Shown: piece by piece, positions 48,701 to 61,500 of the stretch
Layout: each line of letters begins with the position of its first letter
How positions within the stretch are numbered: the first letter of the stretch is position 1
DNA from: Golubevia sp. BC0850
Taxonomy: Eukaryota > Basidiomycota > Exobasidiomycetes > Golubeviales > Golubeviaceae
NCBI GenBank assembly: GCA_012976225.1
Contig: JAAVVG010000019.1
Coordinates: forward strand, 310,001-374,000
DNA: 64,000 nucleotides
Reading direction: 5' to 3'
Program-made: the position numbers and the translations under genes
The notes under the pieces: model-generated
Databases searched by the model: none
What the model was told of the DNA's origin: nothing
Seen by the model: the letters and a program-made list of their open reading frames with translations, nothing else

Positions 48701-50125
48701 GAGGACGTCAGAGAGGAGTCGAGAGCCAGAGCCGCCACTCTAGGAGAATCTGCCTCTTCAAGTTCTGGTAGCACTGGATGGTTGAGCTCTGTTCTTCGTC
48801 TCGGTTTGGAAGAGGCTCTCTATCTCTGCCCATCTCAATCAGACGTGTCTCTAGCTTTCCAAGAGACCGCTGAGAAGGAACTCGAAGGTATCGACGGTGG
48901 ATTATCTTCAATCGCTCTCCGTGCCTTGGATACTAGCCCTCTTCTAGCCATCGCGGACGCCAAACATCAAAGAGAACTAGCCGGTGTCTGGGCCAAACTC
49001 TTCGGAAACCTGGTCAGATCGACTTGCCCAAACGCTCAAGGAAGTACCGTCAATTCGTTCGGAGAAGTCGCTGGTCCAACTGCAAATCCACTTTCAGATT
49101 TCATCGCCTCCTCAACTTCTTCGGGTTCCTTCAACATGCACATCGTCACGGACCTTTCCTCAAGAGCTGCCTTGACTGCTCAGATCTCTCGACTAGCGGC
49201 CACTGCTCCACCTCTCACTCCTTCCTCTTCTCTCTCCAAGACCACTCTGGCAGCTTGGGCCCTTCTAGTCGGCAACGCTCCAGTAGCTCGCTCTCTAGCA
49301 TCCAAGCTTGCTCTGAGAGGACCAGGTGGAGAGGATCCAGTCACGGAAAACTGCGCTGCTGCCCATGCTTTGGTAGAATTGGTGGTCGGTAATTCTTCAG
49401 CTGGAGTCTTTGCTTCATCTCAAGTTGCACCCTCTCCAGCTGATGATGTGGATGCTCTGGCTTCTGCTGCCATCCAATGGTTATCTTTCCTTCGTCAGTT
49501 CAACTCTCGTCTTCAATTCGCTAAGCAATTGGCTTCAGCTTCAGCCGCAACCTCAGCTGACGAAGGTCAAAAAACAGATTTAAGTGGAACCCCAAAACCA
49601 AAACAAGATTTGATCTACGAATCCTTTTCAGCCAAAGCTGAAGCACAAGCTGATCAACGACTCGTCTCTTCTGCTTTAAAGTTACGTAAACTTTTATCTA
49701 AAGCTGAACCTGTGACCATCTCTCTGGCTTTGAGATCTGCTGCTGCTGCTTCTATTCAACGTTCAAATAGTCAAGTTGAAGGAGATTCAGATTCTTCAGA
49801 TTCGGCTTCTACTTCTACTACTTCTTCTGCAACTTCTTCTCCTACTTCAGTCGTCACTAAAGAAAAACGTGTCGCCGATAGAAGAGCTTTGAAGATCCAA
49901 AGACAAGCTATGGAAAGTGAATTGGAATTGGAAGATGCAAGAGATTCTTTGACTGATATATTGACTAGTTTGGGCAGGAAAGCCTCTAAATCTGTTAAAA
50001 TTTCAGAGACTTCCTCAAATGGTAGAAATACTAGTTGGTTGAGGAAAGTCGTGGAGGCGAACGGTGCTCAGGCTGTTTGGGATTCAGAAGATGAGGATTC
50101 AGGTGTTGAGGTAGCTGTCAATTGA
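45729..50125 (+). CDS. SRE1: SREBP-family bHLH transcription factor, membrane-anchored (Sre1-like)
   Basis: Exons 45729-46995 and 47085-50125 give 1435 residues. It is a latent transcription factor in the ER membrane, released by cleavage when sterol or oxygen falls. Residues 1-420 form a Ser/Asn-rich then Gln-rich activation region. The bHLH at about 490-565 has HNAIERRYRNNINDRISALR, with the Tyr in RRYR that marks SREBPs and allows binding to sterol response elements as well as E-boxes. Its second helix is GVILGKATEYIHHLKKRE. Two membrane segments follow an acidic run: YMLAAFLGISLFGG (about 660) and FMVVAVVVFIFWPLVSKFFL (about 735-755). The last 680 residues are the conserved, likely Scp1-binding, C-terminal part. 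The loop between the helices carries an extra KAKAKGKGKGKGK stretch. It is adjacent to no obvious target gene. The single intron falls before the bHLH. Confidence 0.95.
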
Positions 50126-50827
50126 GTTGTGTAGACTTTTTCCCCTCTGTTCTTGTTCTGTAAATGATTCTCGTTTTGTAAAGCTTTCTTGGTTTCCGTT
50201 CTCCTTCACTCGTTTCCCCCTTTCTGCCTTTTGCTCATCGCCGACTTATATCACCCCAAATTTCGCTCTATCCTTTTAAAGTTTCTGTTTGATTCACAAC
50301 TTTGTTAACATGCTCTCTTAGACTTTCCTTCATAATCCTAAAGTGTTGAATGTTGAATCTGTTCTTTTGAGATTTGAGTTAGTGATGCTCAATGGATGGT
50401 TTGCCATCGACCGCAAAGGGACCCTCCGCCTCTCACTCGCAGCGAGCTCCTCTGCTCCTCAAACCGCTGATTCATGTTCAGAGATATCGAAGCTGATCTA
50501 ACTCTAAATCTTGTATTGGAGTAAGGTTCGGGGGGTGTTTAAGGGGACGGAATGGGACTTGAAGTGAGGGACAGTGTTGACATTCTACTCTTCACCTCCT
50601 TCCCCACTCCTCCCACTCTCAAACCCCCCGATCAATTTTCTAGATTCTTCCTTGGATACAGGTCTTATCGATCATCGCCTATCCCTGAAATGAAAGATCG
50701 TGGATCATCGGAGGTCGATCTTCCAGACACTCCTGCGCCTGTCTAAAAAGGCAGTCAAAAGCTCCCCACCACGAACTTCAATTAATCTTCAGCACTTTGC
50801 CGAATTCTCTCTCCTCTACTTCTCTTC
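50126..50827. other. intergenic
   Basis: 3' UTR of the SREBP gene, then the presumptive promoter of the damaged secreted-protein gene. No exon or RNA gene recognised. Confidence 0.4.
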
Positions 50828-50830
50828 TTG

Positions 50831-51419
50831 ATAGCCGGACTCTTAAATCTAACTCTCCCTTTGCTCTTCGTGGCCACTTTAATTTCTGCGGCCGCTTTGC
50901 CAATCTCTAGCGACCTGTCGTTGGAGTCTCAAGTAAGAGAGGCCCGAAATGAGGTGAGTCGAGAGAACGAGACCTTGGAAACACGCCTGCTGAGCGCTGA
51001 TCTTTCTTCTCCCCTATTCCCAGCCTATGACTCTGGACCGTCGTATCATCATCAATGTAAAGGATATGGAGTATAAGCCACTCAGGCCGGCAACTGGCAT
51101 CAAAAAAGTGATTCTCAACTGGCTCACTGGCACTTACAGAAAGAAGGTAAGTCTCGACGAGAATCGAAATTTGATGACTTGGAAGCGCCGCTGATCGTTT
51201 TTGCATTTTTGCTACGCTTCTCGACTCCAGAACGGTAGAAGAGACGCCTCTGAGGATTTCGATTCACAAGCCCTCAGTACTTCTTTGCCCCGATCTCGAG
51301 ATGTCGACGGCGACCTTGTTTCCTCTTTGCTCCAGGAGCAGGTCACAGAGATGGGAAAGACGTGCGTCAAATTTTGGAAAACAACTCGAAACTTTAGTTC
51401 ATGTTACCTACTTTTTTAA
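50831..51419 (+). pseudogene. small secreted protein (family member B) without an ATG start
   Basis: Three exons join in phase 0: 50831-50953, 51024-51146 and 51231 onward. The frame begins ATA-GCC where an ATG would give AGLLNLTLPLLFVATLISAA, a strong signal peptide, then LPISSDLSLESQ. Exon 2 reads TLDRRIIINVKDMEYKPLRP and VILNWLTGTYRKK. Exon 3 reads NGRRDASEDFDSQALSTSLP and loses similarity to member A after about 30 residues, running into F-box sequence near 51365; its own frame stops at 51419. The matches to member A (19.3-19.8 kb) cover the signal peptide, the TYRKK exon end and the [KR]R-D-x-SED motif. No upstream in-frame ATG was found. It is probably a decayed duplicate, or it uses a non-AUG start. 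Confidence 0.55.
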
Positions 51420-51966
51420 TATGATGTCTATGGGTGGGGTACCTACTCCCATTCGCTTTCCAGAACTCAAGCTTTTAAAAACTAAGGTTGAAGATGCTGC
51501 AGGCATTTCCTCGTTACCTGCTTCACTTGAATTTCCAACTTGGATCATTTGTCCAGCCTTAAAGATTCTATGTCTGTCCGTCTTTTATCCTCTAAGTTTA
51601 CCTGGAAACCGTCCAAGCCCAATTGAAGAATTATGGATAGTTGGAGTTTTACAAGCAAAGCCAGTCTTGGCTCATGTTAGTCGAAATGGTTTCAAGAGTC
51701 TAGAAACTTCCTGTCCATTTTTGGAGAGATTGACTATCGACGCCAACATTAGATTCTCTCCTAGAGAAGTTATTAGCCTGATCAAGGCACGTAAAGAAGG
51801 ATCTGAAAAAGGAGTTGAGGTCGGAGGAGTTCAGATGAAAGTCATTCAGAAGCTCACTATTGATCTAACAGAATTGTCCTCTGCTGAACCCTCTGAATTG
51901 GAAGGGTTGGTATAAGAATTGGGAGATGCTAGAGATCTAAAAGATTTGATCGTCTTCAAATGTTGA
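51365..51966 (+). pseudogene. 3' fragment of an F-box/LRR gene
   Basis: The frame reads LETLVHVTYFFNMMS, then FPTWIICPALKILCLSVFYP, IEELWIVGVLQAKPVLAHVS and SCPFLERLTIDANIRFSPRE, a run of LRR-like repeats, and KLTIDLTELSSAEPSELEGL. After the TAA at about 51913 the same frame continues ELGDARDLKDLIVFKC to a TGA at 51966. This matches the end of the gene at 351-1500 (DLNELEGLVESVGDIG), so the TAA looks like a nonsense change. No F-box or 5' part is present. The sequence begins directly after the secreted-protein remnant, marking a recombination point. Confidence 0.6.
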
Positions 51967-53232
51967 TCGAGAGATAAAAAGTGAGTGGAAAATTTCTCAA
52001 ACTTTGTTGGTCGCTGATAGGGACGACCAAGTTTGTAGATGACTTACCCCATTTACTTGACCACTCCTCCCTTCAGGCTTTTGATTTCAGAAATAGGACC
52101 TAGAACTATGAAGCAATGACATGGAGAACAAATCAATGTAGTCAAGAAAAGGAATCAAAAGATGCCTCTCTCTCTGAAAATGCTGCGCTATCAGTATTGA
52201 AATCCCGAGAGCTCAGAAGTCGTCTTGATGTCTCTTTTTTTCTGTTTAGGATCTCGACTGGGATTCTCAGCATCTGTGGCTGAAAGATGACTTGAGATTG
52301 GATTGAAACCCCTGGCGATCGAAGACAGCTGCGGTAGATCATCGACCTCATGCCTCGTGCCTGTAAGCCCGTCGAACTAAGGAACTGTCGCACTTTCCTC
52401 TCCCACCCCCGAGTGACTTCCCTCTTCATACCTGAACGCTTGAACATCTATCTATCGTGGGAGGAAGACTGGAGAATTTCTCCGATTCCTTTCGCCACCG
52501 AATCGATTTGTTCCCTTCCCCTCGCCCTACTTCCCATCCTTTAGGACTTAGGAGCACCAAGACTGCGACGATAACCCTAGTACATCTGTAGGAAGACCAA
52601 TTCCAGCTTGTTTTCCCGGAAGAAGATTGAATTCCAAGTGAACTCCAAGTCCTTCTCGAGACGAGAAAAGCGGTGTCCTTTCGGGACCAACTGAAAATGA
52701 AATTCATTTACATGTGATCCAAATTCCAAATTGACCCATCGGGGTCCGGGCCAGGAGTGTCACACGAGTTTGTGTGAAAGTCGGAGTTGGAAGGAGAGAG
52801 AGGCAAGGCAATTGGACAGTGAATTGGTCTGCAGAAGAGGAAATGAGATGAAAAGCTACAGTCTTCCGAACGGCGAGAGAAGGAAAGAAGACTTAAGATT
52901 CGGCTGGGTTTGATGTTGTCTGTATGGCTTTCTGAGATTGATGTCCTCGACGTTCTTGTTCTTTGTTTTGTTTGGACTTTGAGGTCCATTTTCACTTCTT
53001 CCTTCTTGGATCAGTTCCCTCTATCCTAGTTGTCTCTATCCCTATCTTCGAGGTCTAGGTTCACTTTCATTTAATAGAAGAGAGTTTGGGAAATTCAGGA
53101 CGAAGAATTTTTTGATTAAAGGGATACCTATTTTCGTTACAGCTCCAACAGATTGGAACGCTTTCTATCTTTCTCCCCCCCCCCTCCCCTCCCCTCTTTC
53201 CTCTCCCTCTCCCTCTCTCTGAAGAGGACAAC
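51967..53232. other. intergenic with C/T microsatellite
   Basis: No coding exon recognised. Just before the next gene (53170-53222) is a C-run and CT-repeat tract, a typical pyrimidine-rich core promoter or leader. Confidence 0.45.
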
Positions 53233-56200
53233 ATGTTCTTCCCTTCAACCGTAACTTCATCTTCATCTGCAACCTCAACATCTAATGCATTCCAATCGTC
53301 ATCTTCATCAAGATCCAATTCAAATCATCAAGCTCCTTACCATCCACGTTCTAGAACTCATTCTACTCTCTCTCTACCGACCACTGCTTCAGCCAGCGTT
53401 CACGTAAGATATCTCTATTTAGCTGGAAGATATAGAGATTTATCAGAAGAGCATGGTTTAGGAATAGTCGGAAAGACAGGCGGCTTGCTTGATCAAGTAG
53501 AGGAGGAACGGGAGGAACGGGAACCTTCAAGTTCAAGAAGCGCTGATAGAAAATCGTTGCTAAGTGGAAGTGAAACTGAAGGTTCACTGAAACAGAGCAA
53601 CAAAAGAAGATCTATTAGATTGATTGACATCTTCTTAGGTTCAGCACAATCCTCTGGAAATGCCATTCCAGCTATTTCTTCTCAAGCTGGGAACAACACT
53701 TTGAAAGCGGGCAATGCTTCAAAGATTCATGCTCCTCATGGTGCCAGGCACGGTAGTTTGAGAGGTTATGCTCAACAAAGATTGAAGATTCAGGAAAAGA
53801 TTGAGGGTAGAATCAGGAGAGCTACTGATACTAAGAGGTTGGAATGGGAGGCACAGGTGAGTTTCGGGGAGACCACAGGATGAGACTCAGTTTCCAAAGA
53901 AGGACGAGGAAGCGGGAGATGATCGAAGGAATCGAATCATTAAGCTCTGAAGGATGAGTTGAGAAACTTGGAAAGAGGGGCAAGGTGGCGAGCTCGAGCC
54001 CTGCCTCTCTTACTACTAGCGTTGCGAGACCCGACAATTCCCCAAGGGATCAAACTCAAGCATTCCCCCTTTACGTTTGAGCGTATGTTTTCATGCATTG
54101 CTCTAACTTCCTTTCTCAATCTTATCCCATCCTTACTTTCTCCCAACTCCTCATCGTCCAGGCTGCACTTCTAGCTTCTTCTCATCCCCTTGCACTTCTA
54201 CTTCTGACAAGAGCCGGAGTCTTAGGATCCAATTCAGCATCTCTGCAGCTAGCCTCTCTCTATTCCTCAGGGGTAGTTCGAGGAGTTTCACCTTCAGTAG
54301 TTTTAATTCACCGAGATCCAATTCGTTCGATCTCCTGGTTAATCCGATCCAACGAAATCCTCAAGGCTCAAGTTCAAGAAGTTCAAATGGAGAAAGATCG
54401 TCTTAAGAAGGAATCAAGCTTATCAGGTGCTTTTGGCGGTAAAAGACCTGGAATGGGTCATAGAAGAAGTCTGAGCGGTCAATCTCAAAGAGCAGGTTTG
54501 ATTCCAGACATTCAACTTTCAGTCACAACTTCTAAAATGATTGCCAATTGTCCTTTCTCTTTATTGAATTCTAAAAGTTTGGAAGATCCTTTAAGTCTTT
54601 TGGGAGTTTTGGTTAGAGTTGTAAGGACGAATCAGAGTGGGATAACAGATGGTAGAAGGAGGAATGTTGAGTTGATAAATGTTGGTGAGGATACTAAAGG
54701 TGTTAAGATGGTGTTCGAAGAAGAAAACATTAGAAACAATTTGAAAAAAGAAGGAGAAGAGAAGAAAGAACTTTGGCAAGAAGTTGAGAAATTGGTCAAT
54801 TGGATGGAAATGAAATTACCGTATTTCAAGAATAGTTCAGTGAAACAAGCCAAAGATCTTTCGAACGGAGAAGAAAACCCAGATTTAAAACGCTTCCTAA
54901 CTCAAGCTCAACTGAAAGTTCAAGCTTCACAAGAGTCTAATCAAGCCAATCTGAAAGCCAAAGGTCCATCTTCTGAGCTACCACTTTCCCCTATCAATCA
55001 AACCTCAAACAGTCAACCTCTACCATCAAGTAATGAATTTGATCCTCTTTTCAGTCCTGGACCCGATGATGTAGATGAAATCGTTGGTGTAGCTTGGAAG
55101 TCGAGAGAAGTTAGAATCCATCTAGGTTTTTTACATTCTTTGATGGGATTAAGGGATTTCTGTTTAACTTACTTCGAGGACGACGTTGAGAAGGAGAATT
55201 TCATGAGAATCTTAAAGCAAAAGCTGGAGATGATTGTCGAATTATTTGAGAGGACCGAAAGCTCTTCCGAATCAAGTCAGATGTTACCTTTCTCTACTCA
55301 TCCCATCAGTCTGGAGAATGCCGAACCAATTTCCAAGTCAAGCTCTACGATTCTATCCCTCGGAAAACAGTCAGTTCAAATGATTAGAGATCTGCAGTCG
55401 CTGATTAGAGGTCTTCAGAAAGGCTATGAAATGGATGATACGGATGAAATGAAGGAGATTAAAGAGAAAATCGAACAAGGGCTAAAAGAAATCGGTGATC
55501 TGATGGAAGGAAGTTTAGCTGAAGTCGTGGTACCTTCGGTGACTTCTAACGCTGGAGTTTCGAATGGATCTGAATTGCAGAGCTCACTTTCATCTTCTTC
55601 AAACAAAAGGTTCAAATTTTCTTCAACAAAAGATTCAAAGCTTTCCCTTTCTGGACGAAGAAAATCTTTGGAAGATCTGCCTCCAATAGATGTAGATTCG
55701 ACTGAAAATCTCAACCAATCACAAAGACCTGCTCTTTTAAGTTTCCCTTCTTCAAACACTAACATCAATGCTGCTCAAACCAAAGTCGACAACGTGATAG
55801 CTCCTGGAGAAACTCCTATTAGAACCTCTTCTGAAGTCGGAGGAGACAGCTTCAGCAACTCCAGAAGGCAAATCGGTAGAACTTTGAGTTCAGTTTCTCA
55901 GCTGAGAGTTGCTATGCCAAGCTCTACCAGCACAAGGCATGCAAATGAACCACCTTCTCCAGCGGACTCTCTGATGAGTACTGCAACTAGTTCTTATGGT
56001 TTCCCAACTACATCAGTCGACAAAGGAGGTTGGAACTCGTTAGGACTTGAACCTGGTGGACTCGGGAAAAATTCAAACATCAGAAGACCAAGCTCTGTGG
56101 TTTCAGATTCTCCTTCTCTGCTATTCCCGAGTCAACAAGATGAAGAAGCCGACAGTCGACCTACCTCTCCCTATCAAGAAAGAGGATCGAAGCTTGGGAG

Positions 56201-57761
56201 AAGCGATAGCTTGACCTCCAGTTTATGGACCGGATCGATACCCAGAAGAAGGGCCGGAGCTAGTGATGCCAGAAGAAGAGTGACTTCCCTTTACGGAGAG
56301 CCTTCGATTGCAGTTGGGATGGAAAGATCGGTCTCTGGTTCAAGCGACATGAATTCTCTTCTATCAGAGGAAGCAACCTCTTCAATTCCTTCATCTTCTT
56401 CGAATCAACAGTTGAATGCAGCAGGACAATTCGATCCAACCAAATCTTTGAGAGAACTCTCTTCTAGAAGAAGAGGTTCGAATGCGTCTACTTCAAGCAA
56501 AGCTTCAAACTTTTCAAACTACTCTTCGAATCCCCCCTTCTTCAGCAACGCACCCTCCATGAGATCCTTAACTTCTAACTCTTCTCTTTCATCTCTCAAC
56601 GTTAACGATCATGGTTTCTCGCATCAAATGAATGGTTCAGCCGGTTTGGGTAGACAAGCGGTTGACAGTCTAAGGAAACTCAGAGGTCAATTACCCACTT
56701 CTCACTCTTCTACCTCTTCATCTCAAAAAGTTGGATTTGACGGTAATGGTGATGAAGGGTTCGACCCGAGTTTCACCTATCAACCTCGCAAGAGAACCGG
56801 AAGTTCTGCTTCTATGCCAGCTCATCCACACGAATCAAATCAAGCAAATTCTCCTCCATCTACATCTGCTTCTAATCGAAATCCGTATGCAAGTCTGAGA
56901 AGGATACCATCTTCAAGCTCCACTCACACTCAAGGAGGCTCGAGAATCCCTTCTCTCAAACTGAGACCTCCTTCAACATTATCTCCTTCACTTTCTTTCC
57001 TTCAAAGTGGTCTTTCTACTATTTCAACTGATGAAACTTCAATCACCAACAAGGACAGGAATTTCTCTTCGACTTCAAGGAATGGAGCTTTGAGTCCTAC
57101 CTCGCCGATTTCTCCAACTGGTTCAACTTCAAATTCAGCTCTTGGAACTCTTAGAAAGATAGGTTTGGAAGCTCAACAATCAAAGAAACGAAGTGATTTT
57201 CCGAAAGAAATGAGAGTTGAAGTTGAAGCACCTGATCTCAAAGACCCAAATTTTCAGGATAAAGATCTACTAAGTCCAAATACTCAAATCAGAAGATCTT
57301 TCATGGGTATCGATCCAACCAAATCCAACTCACTCTATGGTTCTGTATCTAACAACTCTTCAAATTCAGCAACTCCTACTCCTCAATCTCCTTTATCTCC
57401 TACTTCTGCTGGGGCAAGATCCCCAACTTCGGACGATTCGAGCTCTGTCGGTAAAGGGAAGGGCAGAGCGTTAGATTCAGATCAATTGGATTCGGTTCTG
57501 GCTAGAGCCGAAGAAAAGTCCAAATTAAAAACCGATGCTAATTGTGATGAATGTGGGACTTTGGTCGTTAATGCTCCGATCAGCAGAAGTGGTTTGAAAT
57601 TCTGCGGGAGAGATTGTAGGATTCAAGCTAAAGAGAGAGAGAAGGAGAAGAGAAAGGAACTGGAGAGAAGGAAAGAGGTCAAGGAACGAGAAAAGAGAGA
57701 GTTGGAAAGGGCTCAAGAGAAAGAGAAAGAAGGTCAGGTAGAAGAGGGTGTCACTATTTGA
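53233..57761 (+). CDS. large serine-rich orphan protein with C-terminal Cys motif
   Basis: Exons 53233-53856 and 54162-57761, in phase 0, encode 1407 residues. No family recognised. Ordered parts: VRYLYLAGRYRDLSEEHG (about 55-75); a basic helix before the intron (YAQQRLKIQEKIEGRIRR); a hydrophobic block just after (AALLASSHPLALLLLTRAGV, then LQLASLYSSGVVRGVSPS); and VGVAWKSREVRIHLGFLHSL with DFCLTYFEDDVEKENFMRIL (about 515-560). Residues 650-1290 are Ser/Pro/Asn-rich and disordered, with many RRxS-type sites suggestive of kinase control. The C-terminus has NCDECGTLV and KFCGRDCRIQAK, four cysteines spaced like a small zinc ribbon, then a highly charged EKEKRKELERRKE helix. The design resembles a cytosolic scaffold, but that is inference. 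A 305-nt intron separates the exons. Confidence 0.8.
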
Positions 57762-58514
57762 GTTCGAGGGAATTGTTCTTCATCTTGCATCTGTTTTTTG
57801 GGTTGTTGTTTCACGCAATTTCATTTTCAAAGTCTTTTGGGATCTTTTCAATCGACTCGAAGTTGCTGACAAGGTTGATTTGCGGATCGAGTGCTGAATC
57901 AGACGTTTGAGGCGACGAGGGCAGTGTAATGCAGAGAAGGAAAGAGAGGCATGGAAGCTGGAAGCTTGAGAGATTCGATCTGAAAGAGGTCAAGAAGAAC
58001 CCAAAGGTTTTCTCCTTCACACTTCATTAGTTGGCGTTCAGTTAAGAAGAGAAAGGGAATTAAGTTGCAAATTTCATTAGTCAATCAAAGGCGTGTATGA
58101 GATGAAGACGGTAGATATACTTGTTTAGAGGAAAGGTAAATAGATACTAATAGCGAATTGATGACAGCATCCCAAAAAAGTTCCAAGCCGAAAAGAGAAT
58201 GGGAACAGAGAGAAGAGAATAAGGAAGAGGATGAAGCATGATAGAGAAAGGAGAAGAGAAAGCAGGGTTCCAGTGGAGGGGACGATTCGCTGCATTTTGA
58301 AGTCTTGCGTTTGGTTTGGATTCCGTGTATTGTATGAGAAGGGTCGGGTCGGGAGAAGGGAAATGAAGGTGGAGAGATCTTCGTCATGTAGTTGTAGATG
58401 AATTTGAGATCGGGATTGAGATTGAGGCTTGCGTGATTCCAGGTTGAGTTTCCAGGAACGAGAGGAGATGGCGAAAGATGGGGCAAAGAAAATTGGATGC
58501 GAAGGGAGAAAGAT
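57762..58514. other. intergenic, convergent 3' ends
   Basis: 750 bp between the orphan gene and the phytochrome stop. No exon, RNA gene or repeat recognised. Confidence 0.5.
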
Positions 58515-61500
58515 CTATCTGCTGGCTGGATCAGAAAGCCAACCTCCTTTCTCCCAATGAAAGCCAGGAACCCAACGATCTTTCTGTCGTTGTTCGATGT
58601 GGGTGATTCCTCTCATGAGTATACGAAGACGAGCGAAATCGACGGGTTTGAGGAGCTGGAAAGAGATAGACAGGGAATCATCGAGGGAAGAAGGAAGAAG
58701 GAAGGAAAGTGTCAGAAAATTGTTCCTGTCATCTAGAACAAAGCGAGGGAAAGCTGAACTCACCCAACCATCCATGCCAATATCTCCCATTTCCTCCCTC
58801 ATCCCTTCGTCTAGCGTCGCCGAGACTGCAAAGATCGGAATCCTTCCGTTAAGAACGTGAGCAGCAGGTCGATCGGCTAGTTGATTGGCATCCGATCTAC
58901 CTTTCTCGCAAGCTCGGATTCTCTTACAAGCATCTTGTCCATTACAGATTGGCATTTGTAAATCCATCAAGATGAGGTCCATCTTGTCTCCGTCCTGTTC
59001 GAATTGCATGACTCCTTCCTCTCCATTGACTGCGAGTAGTACAGAGTGTCCGTCCATCACGAGTCTTTTCTTGAGAATCATTCTGTTGATTGGATCATCT
59101 TCCACTACCAGAATTCTCAAAGGACTGACTTTTTGAGAAGTGACGAGAGAAGAAGGTTGGCTCTTGCTTTGAGCCTTCCTCCGAGCTCTGTCTCCGCTGA
59201 CCTTGGGAGAGACGATTGGCGCTGGAGCTGAGCGACCGGAATCGTTGGTGGTAGTAGCAGAGATTGGAGGTGAGAGTCCTGCTGGCTTTGGACTTCCTCC
59301 GACGCCGGTAGTATGTCGGATGGCTGAATCGAGAGAATGAGGGTCGACCTTGACGGAGCGAAGAGGAATAGCAGACCCTTCAACGTTGTGTCGTCCGGCA
59401 GAGGCTCTTCGCATCGGTGGTGGCCTGGTCTTGACAGCCTGAACTTTGCCAGCTTCAGAGCCACTGTTTCCTCGGTTGCCTTGAGGCGTGCGAGCCTCTA
59501 TCGAATTGGAGCTGCTTCGATTGGATCCGGCTCGATGCAGTGCTCCTGGATTGGACGGCTCGCCTTCAATCATGTGAGGAGCTGCGATAGCTTCAACCAA
59601 AGAATCGATCTCGCTTCTAGTAGTAGATTCGCTACCGCCAGTGCTTCCTCCACCTTTTGAATTGACCTGACCGTGGCCAGCAGGCTCCAAAGTAGAAAGA
59701 TGAGCTCCTTGCTGTTTGAGCAGAGCACGTTGAGATCCGGAAAGGAAATCATCGGGATCATCTTCGTCAATAGGAGAAGCGAAGGGGACGTAGTAGGTGA
59801 ACCTTGAGCCTTCGCCGACAGTGGAGTCGACTCGTAGCTGCCCACCTAGATTCTTGATGATCCTAGCAACCAATGCCAATCCGAGACCGAGACCAGATTC
59901 ATCCTTTGGATCCGCAGAACCGCCAGCCTCATCCAGATCTTCCTTTCCTTCTTCTTGAGGTACGACAGATTCGACTTGTTCGAACTCTCTGAAGATGGTC
60001 TCTAGCTTCTCTCTTGGGATTCCGCTTCCAGTATCCGAGACTACGATCTCTACGCTCATAGAGCATCCTTCGGGGAGGATTCCTTGCATATCTCTGTTAG
60101 GTACCTTTCGAACCGAAACGTGGATTTGACCTTCTTCGGTGTACTTGACAGAGTTGGTGACCGTGTTGGTGACGACTTGGCGGATCCTGTTCTTGTCTCC
60201 GATGACCATTAGAGATTCCGGATCGGTTTCGAGAGTGAACTCGATCTTCCTCCGCCTGGCCTCCCAAGAGTGCATCTGAACCGCCTCTCGAACTGTAGCA
60301 GAGAGATCGAAGAGCTCGTTCAAGAGTAGAGGTCGACCTTGTTCTTGTCGAGTAAGGTCGAGCAAATCGTTGATGACGAAAAGCAGACCTTTCGATGCTG
60401 TGTGAGACTTAGATAAATTGTCTCGAGTGTCAGCGTCCAGCTGTCCGTCCAAAGCGAGCTCTAGGTAGTTGATGATGCTGCGAGGAGTCAGAGGGAAATG
60501 CGTTGGGAAAGGGTCAGACAAGAGGGACACTATAGAAAATGTGGAGAAACGATTCTCGATTGGGCATGGATACTCACTGATTGAGAGGAGTTCTGACTTC
60601 GTGAGAAGCGTTGGACAGCAACAATCGATTCAGCTGATTGTAGTGAAGGGCTTGTTCCCTCTGTCTCCAGACGGAAATGAACTTTCCGTAGACTAGACAG
60701 AGAACACTAGCAGTCTCCAGTTCCTCGTCCTTCCAAGCACGACAGGTCCCAATCACCGTCTCAGACCAGATCTTGAAACTCTTCCTAGGTTCCAACACCG
60801 CAGTTCCTTCGACTCCTTCTTTGAACGGCTTTCCAGCCCAGTTGACGTGTCGACTCTGCGCTTTTCGGAGGAAAGCAATGAAGTCTACTCCCCCTCCCGT
60901 CAAAGGAATCAGCAGTAACCCGGCTACGACTTCAAGACCGAGTCCTTCAGGAAGAATCATGTCTGGGAAGTCACTTTGGACGTCTTGAGACGACATGATC
61001 GTAGTGAATTTCTTGATTCTGAGATACTCAGTAACTGCCAGAACCTCTTGACTGGCTGACAGAGGACCTAGAATCTTGGCTTCGTGACCGATGGCGATGA
61101 CTCCGAAGTCGGCGTCGAAGAGACTTAGAAGATCCTCAGCGTTCGAGATGATGTACCCAGAAGGGTTGGTATCAGAAGGAAGAGTGTTGATGAGCTTTCG
61201 ACTTGCCAATCTTTGAGTGTAACTCAACCTCTCGATGTTCCTCGAGACGCTCTCTCCCAACAGCCTACAGAGCTGTCTGATGGGGAACGGGACTCGCTTT
61301 CCGTGACCTCCGTAACTGTGAAGAGCGATCAGACCCCAGAGCTGATCGAAAGCTGTGATGGAGATCGACATCGAGGCTCTGACTCCCATGTTCTCGAGGT
61401 ACTTGACATGAATCGGAGACATCGCTCTCAAGAAAGAGTGAGTCATGTCGATGGGAGTCTCCAAGTCTTCTTCCTCTCTGCAGACCATTCTGGCAGAGGT

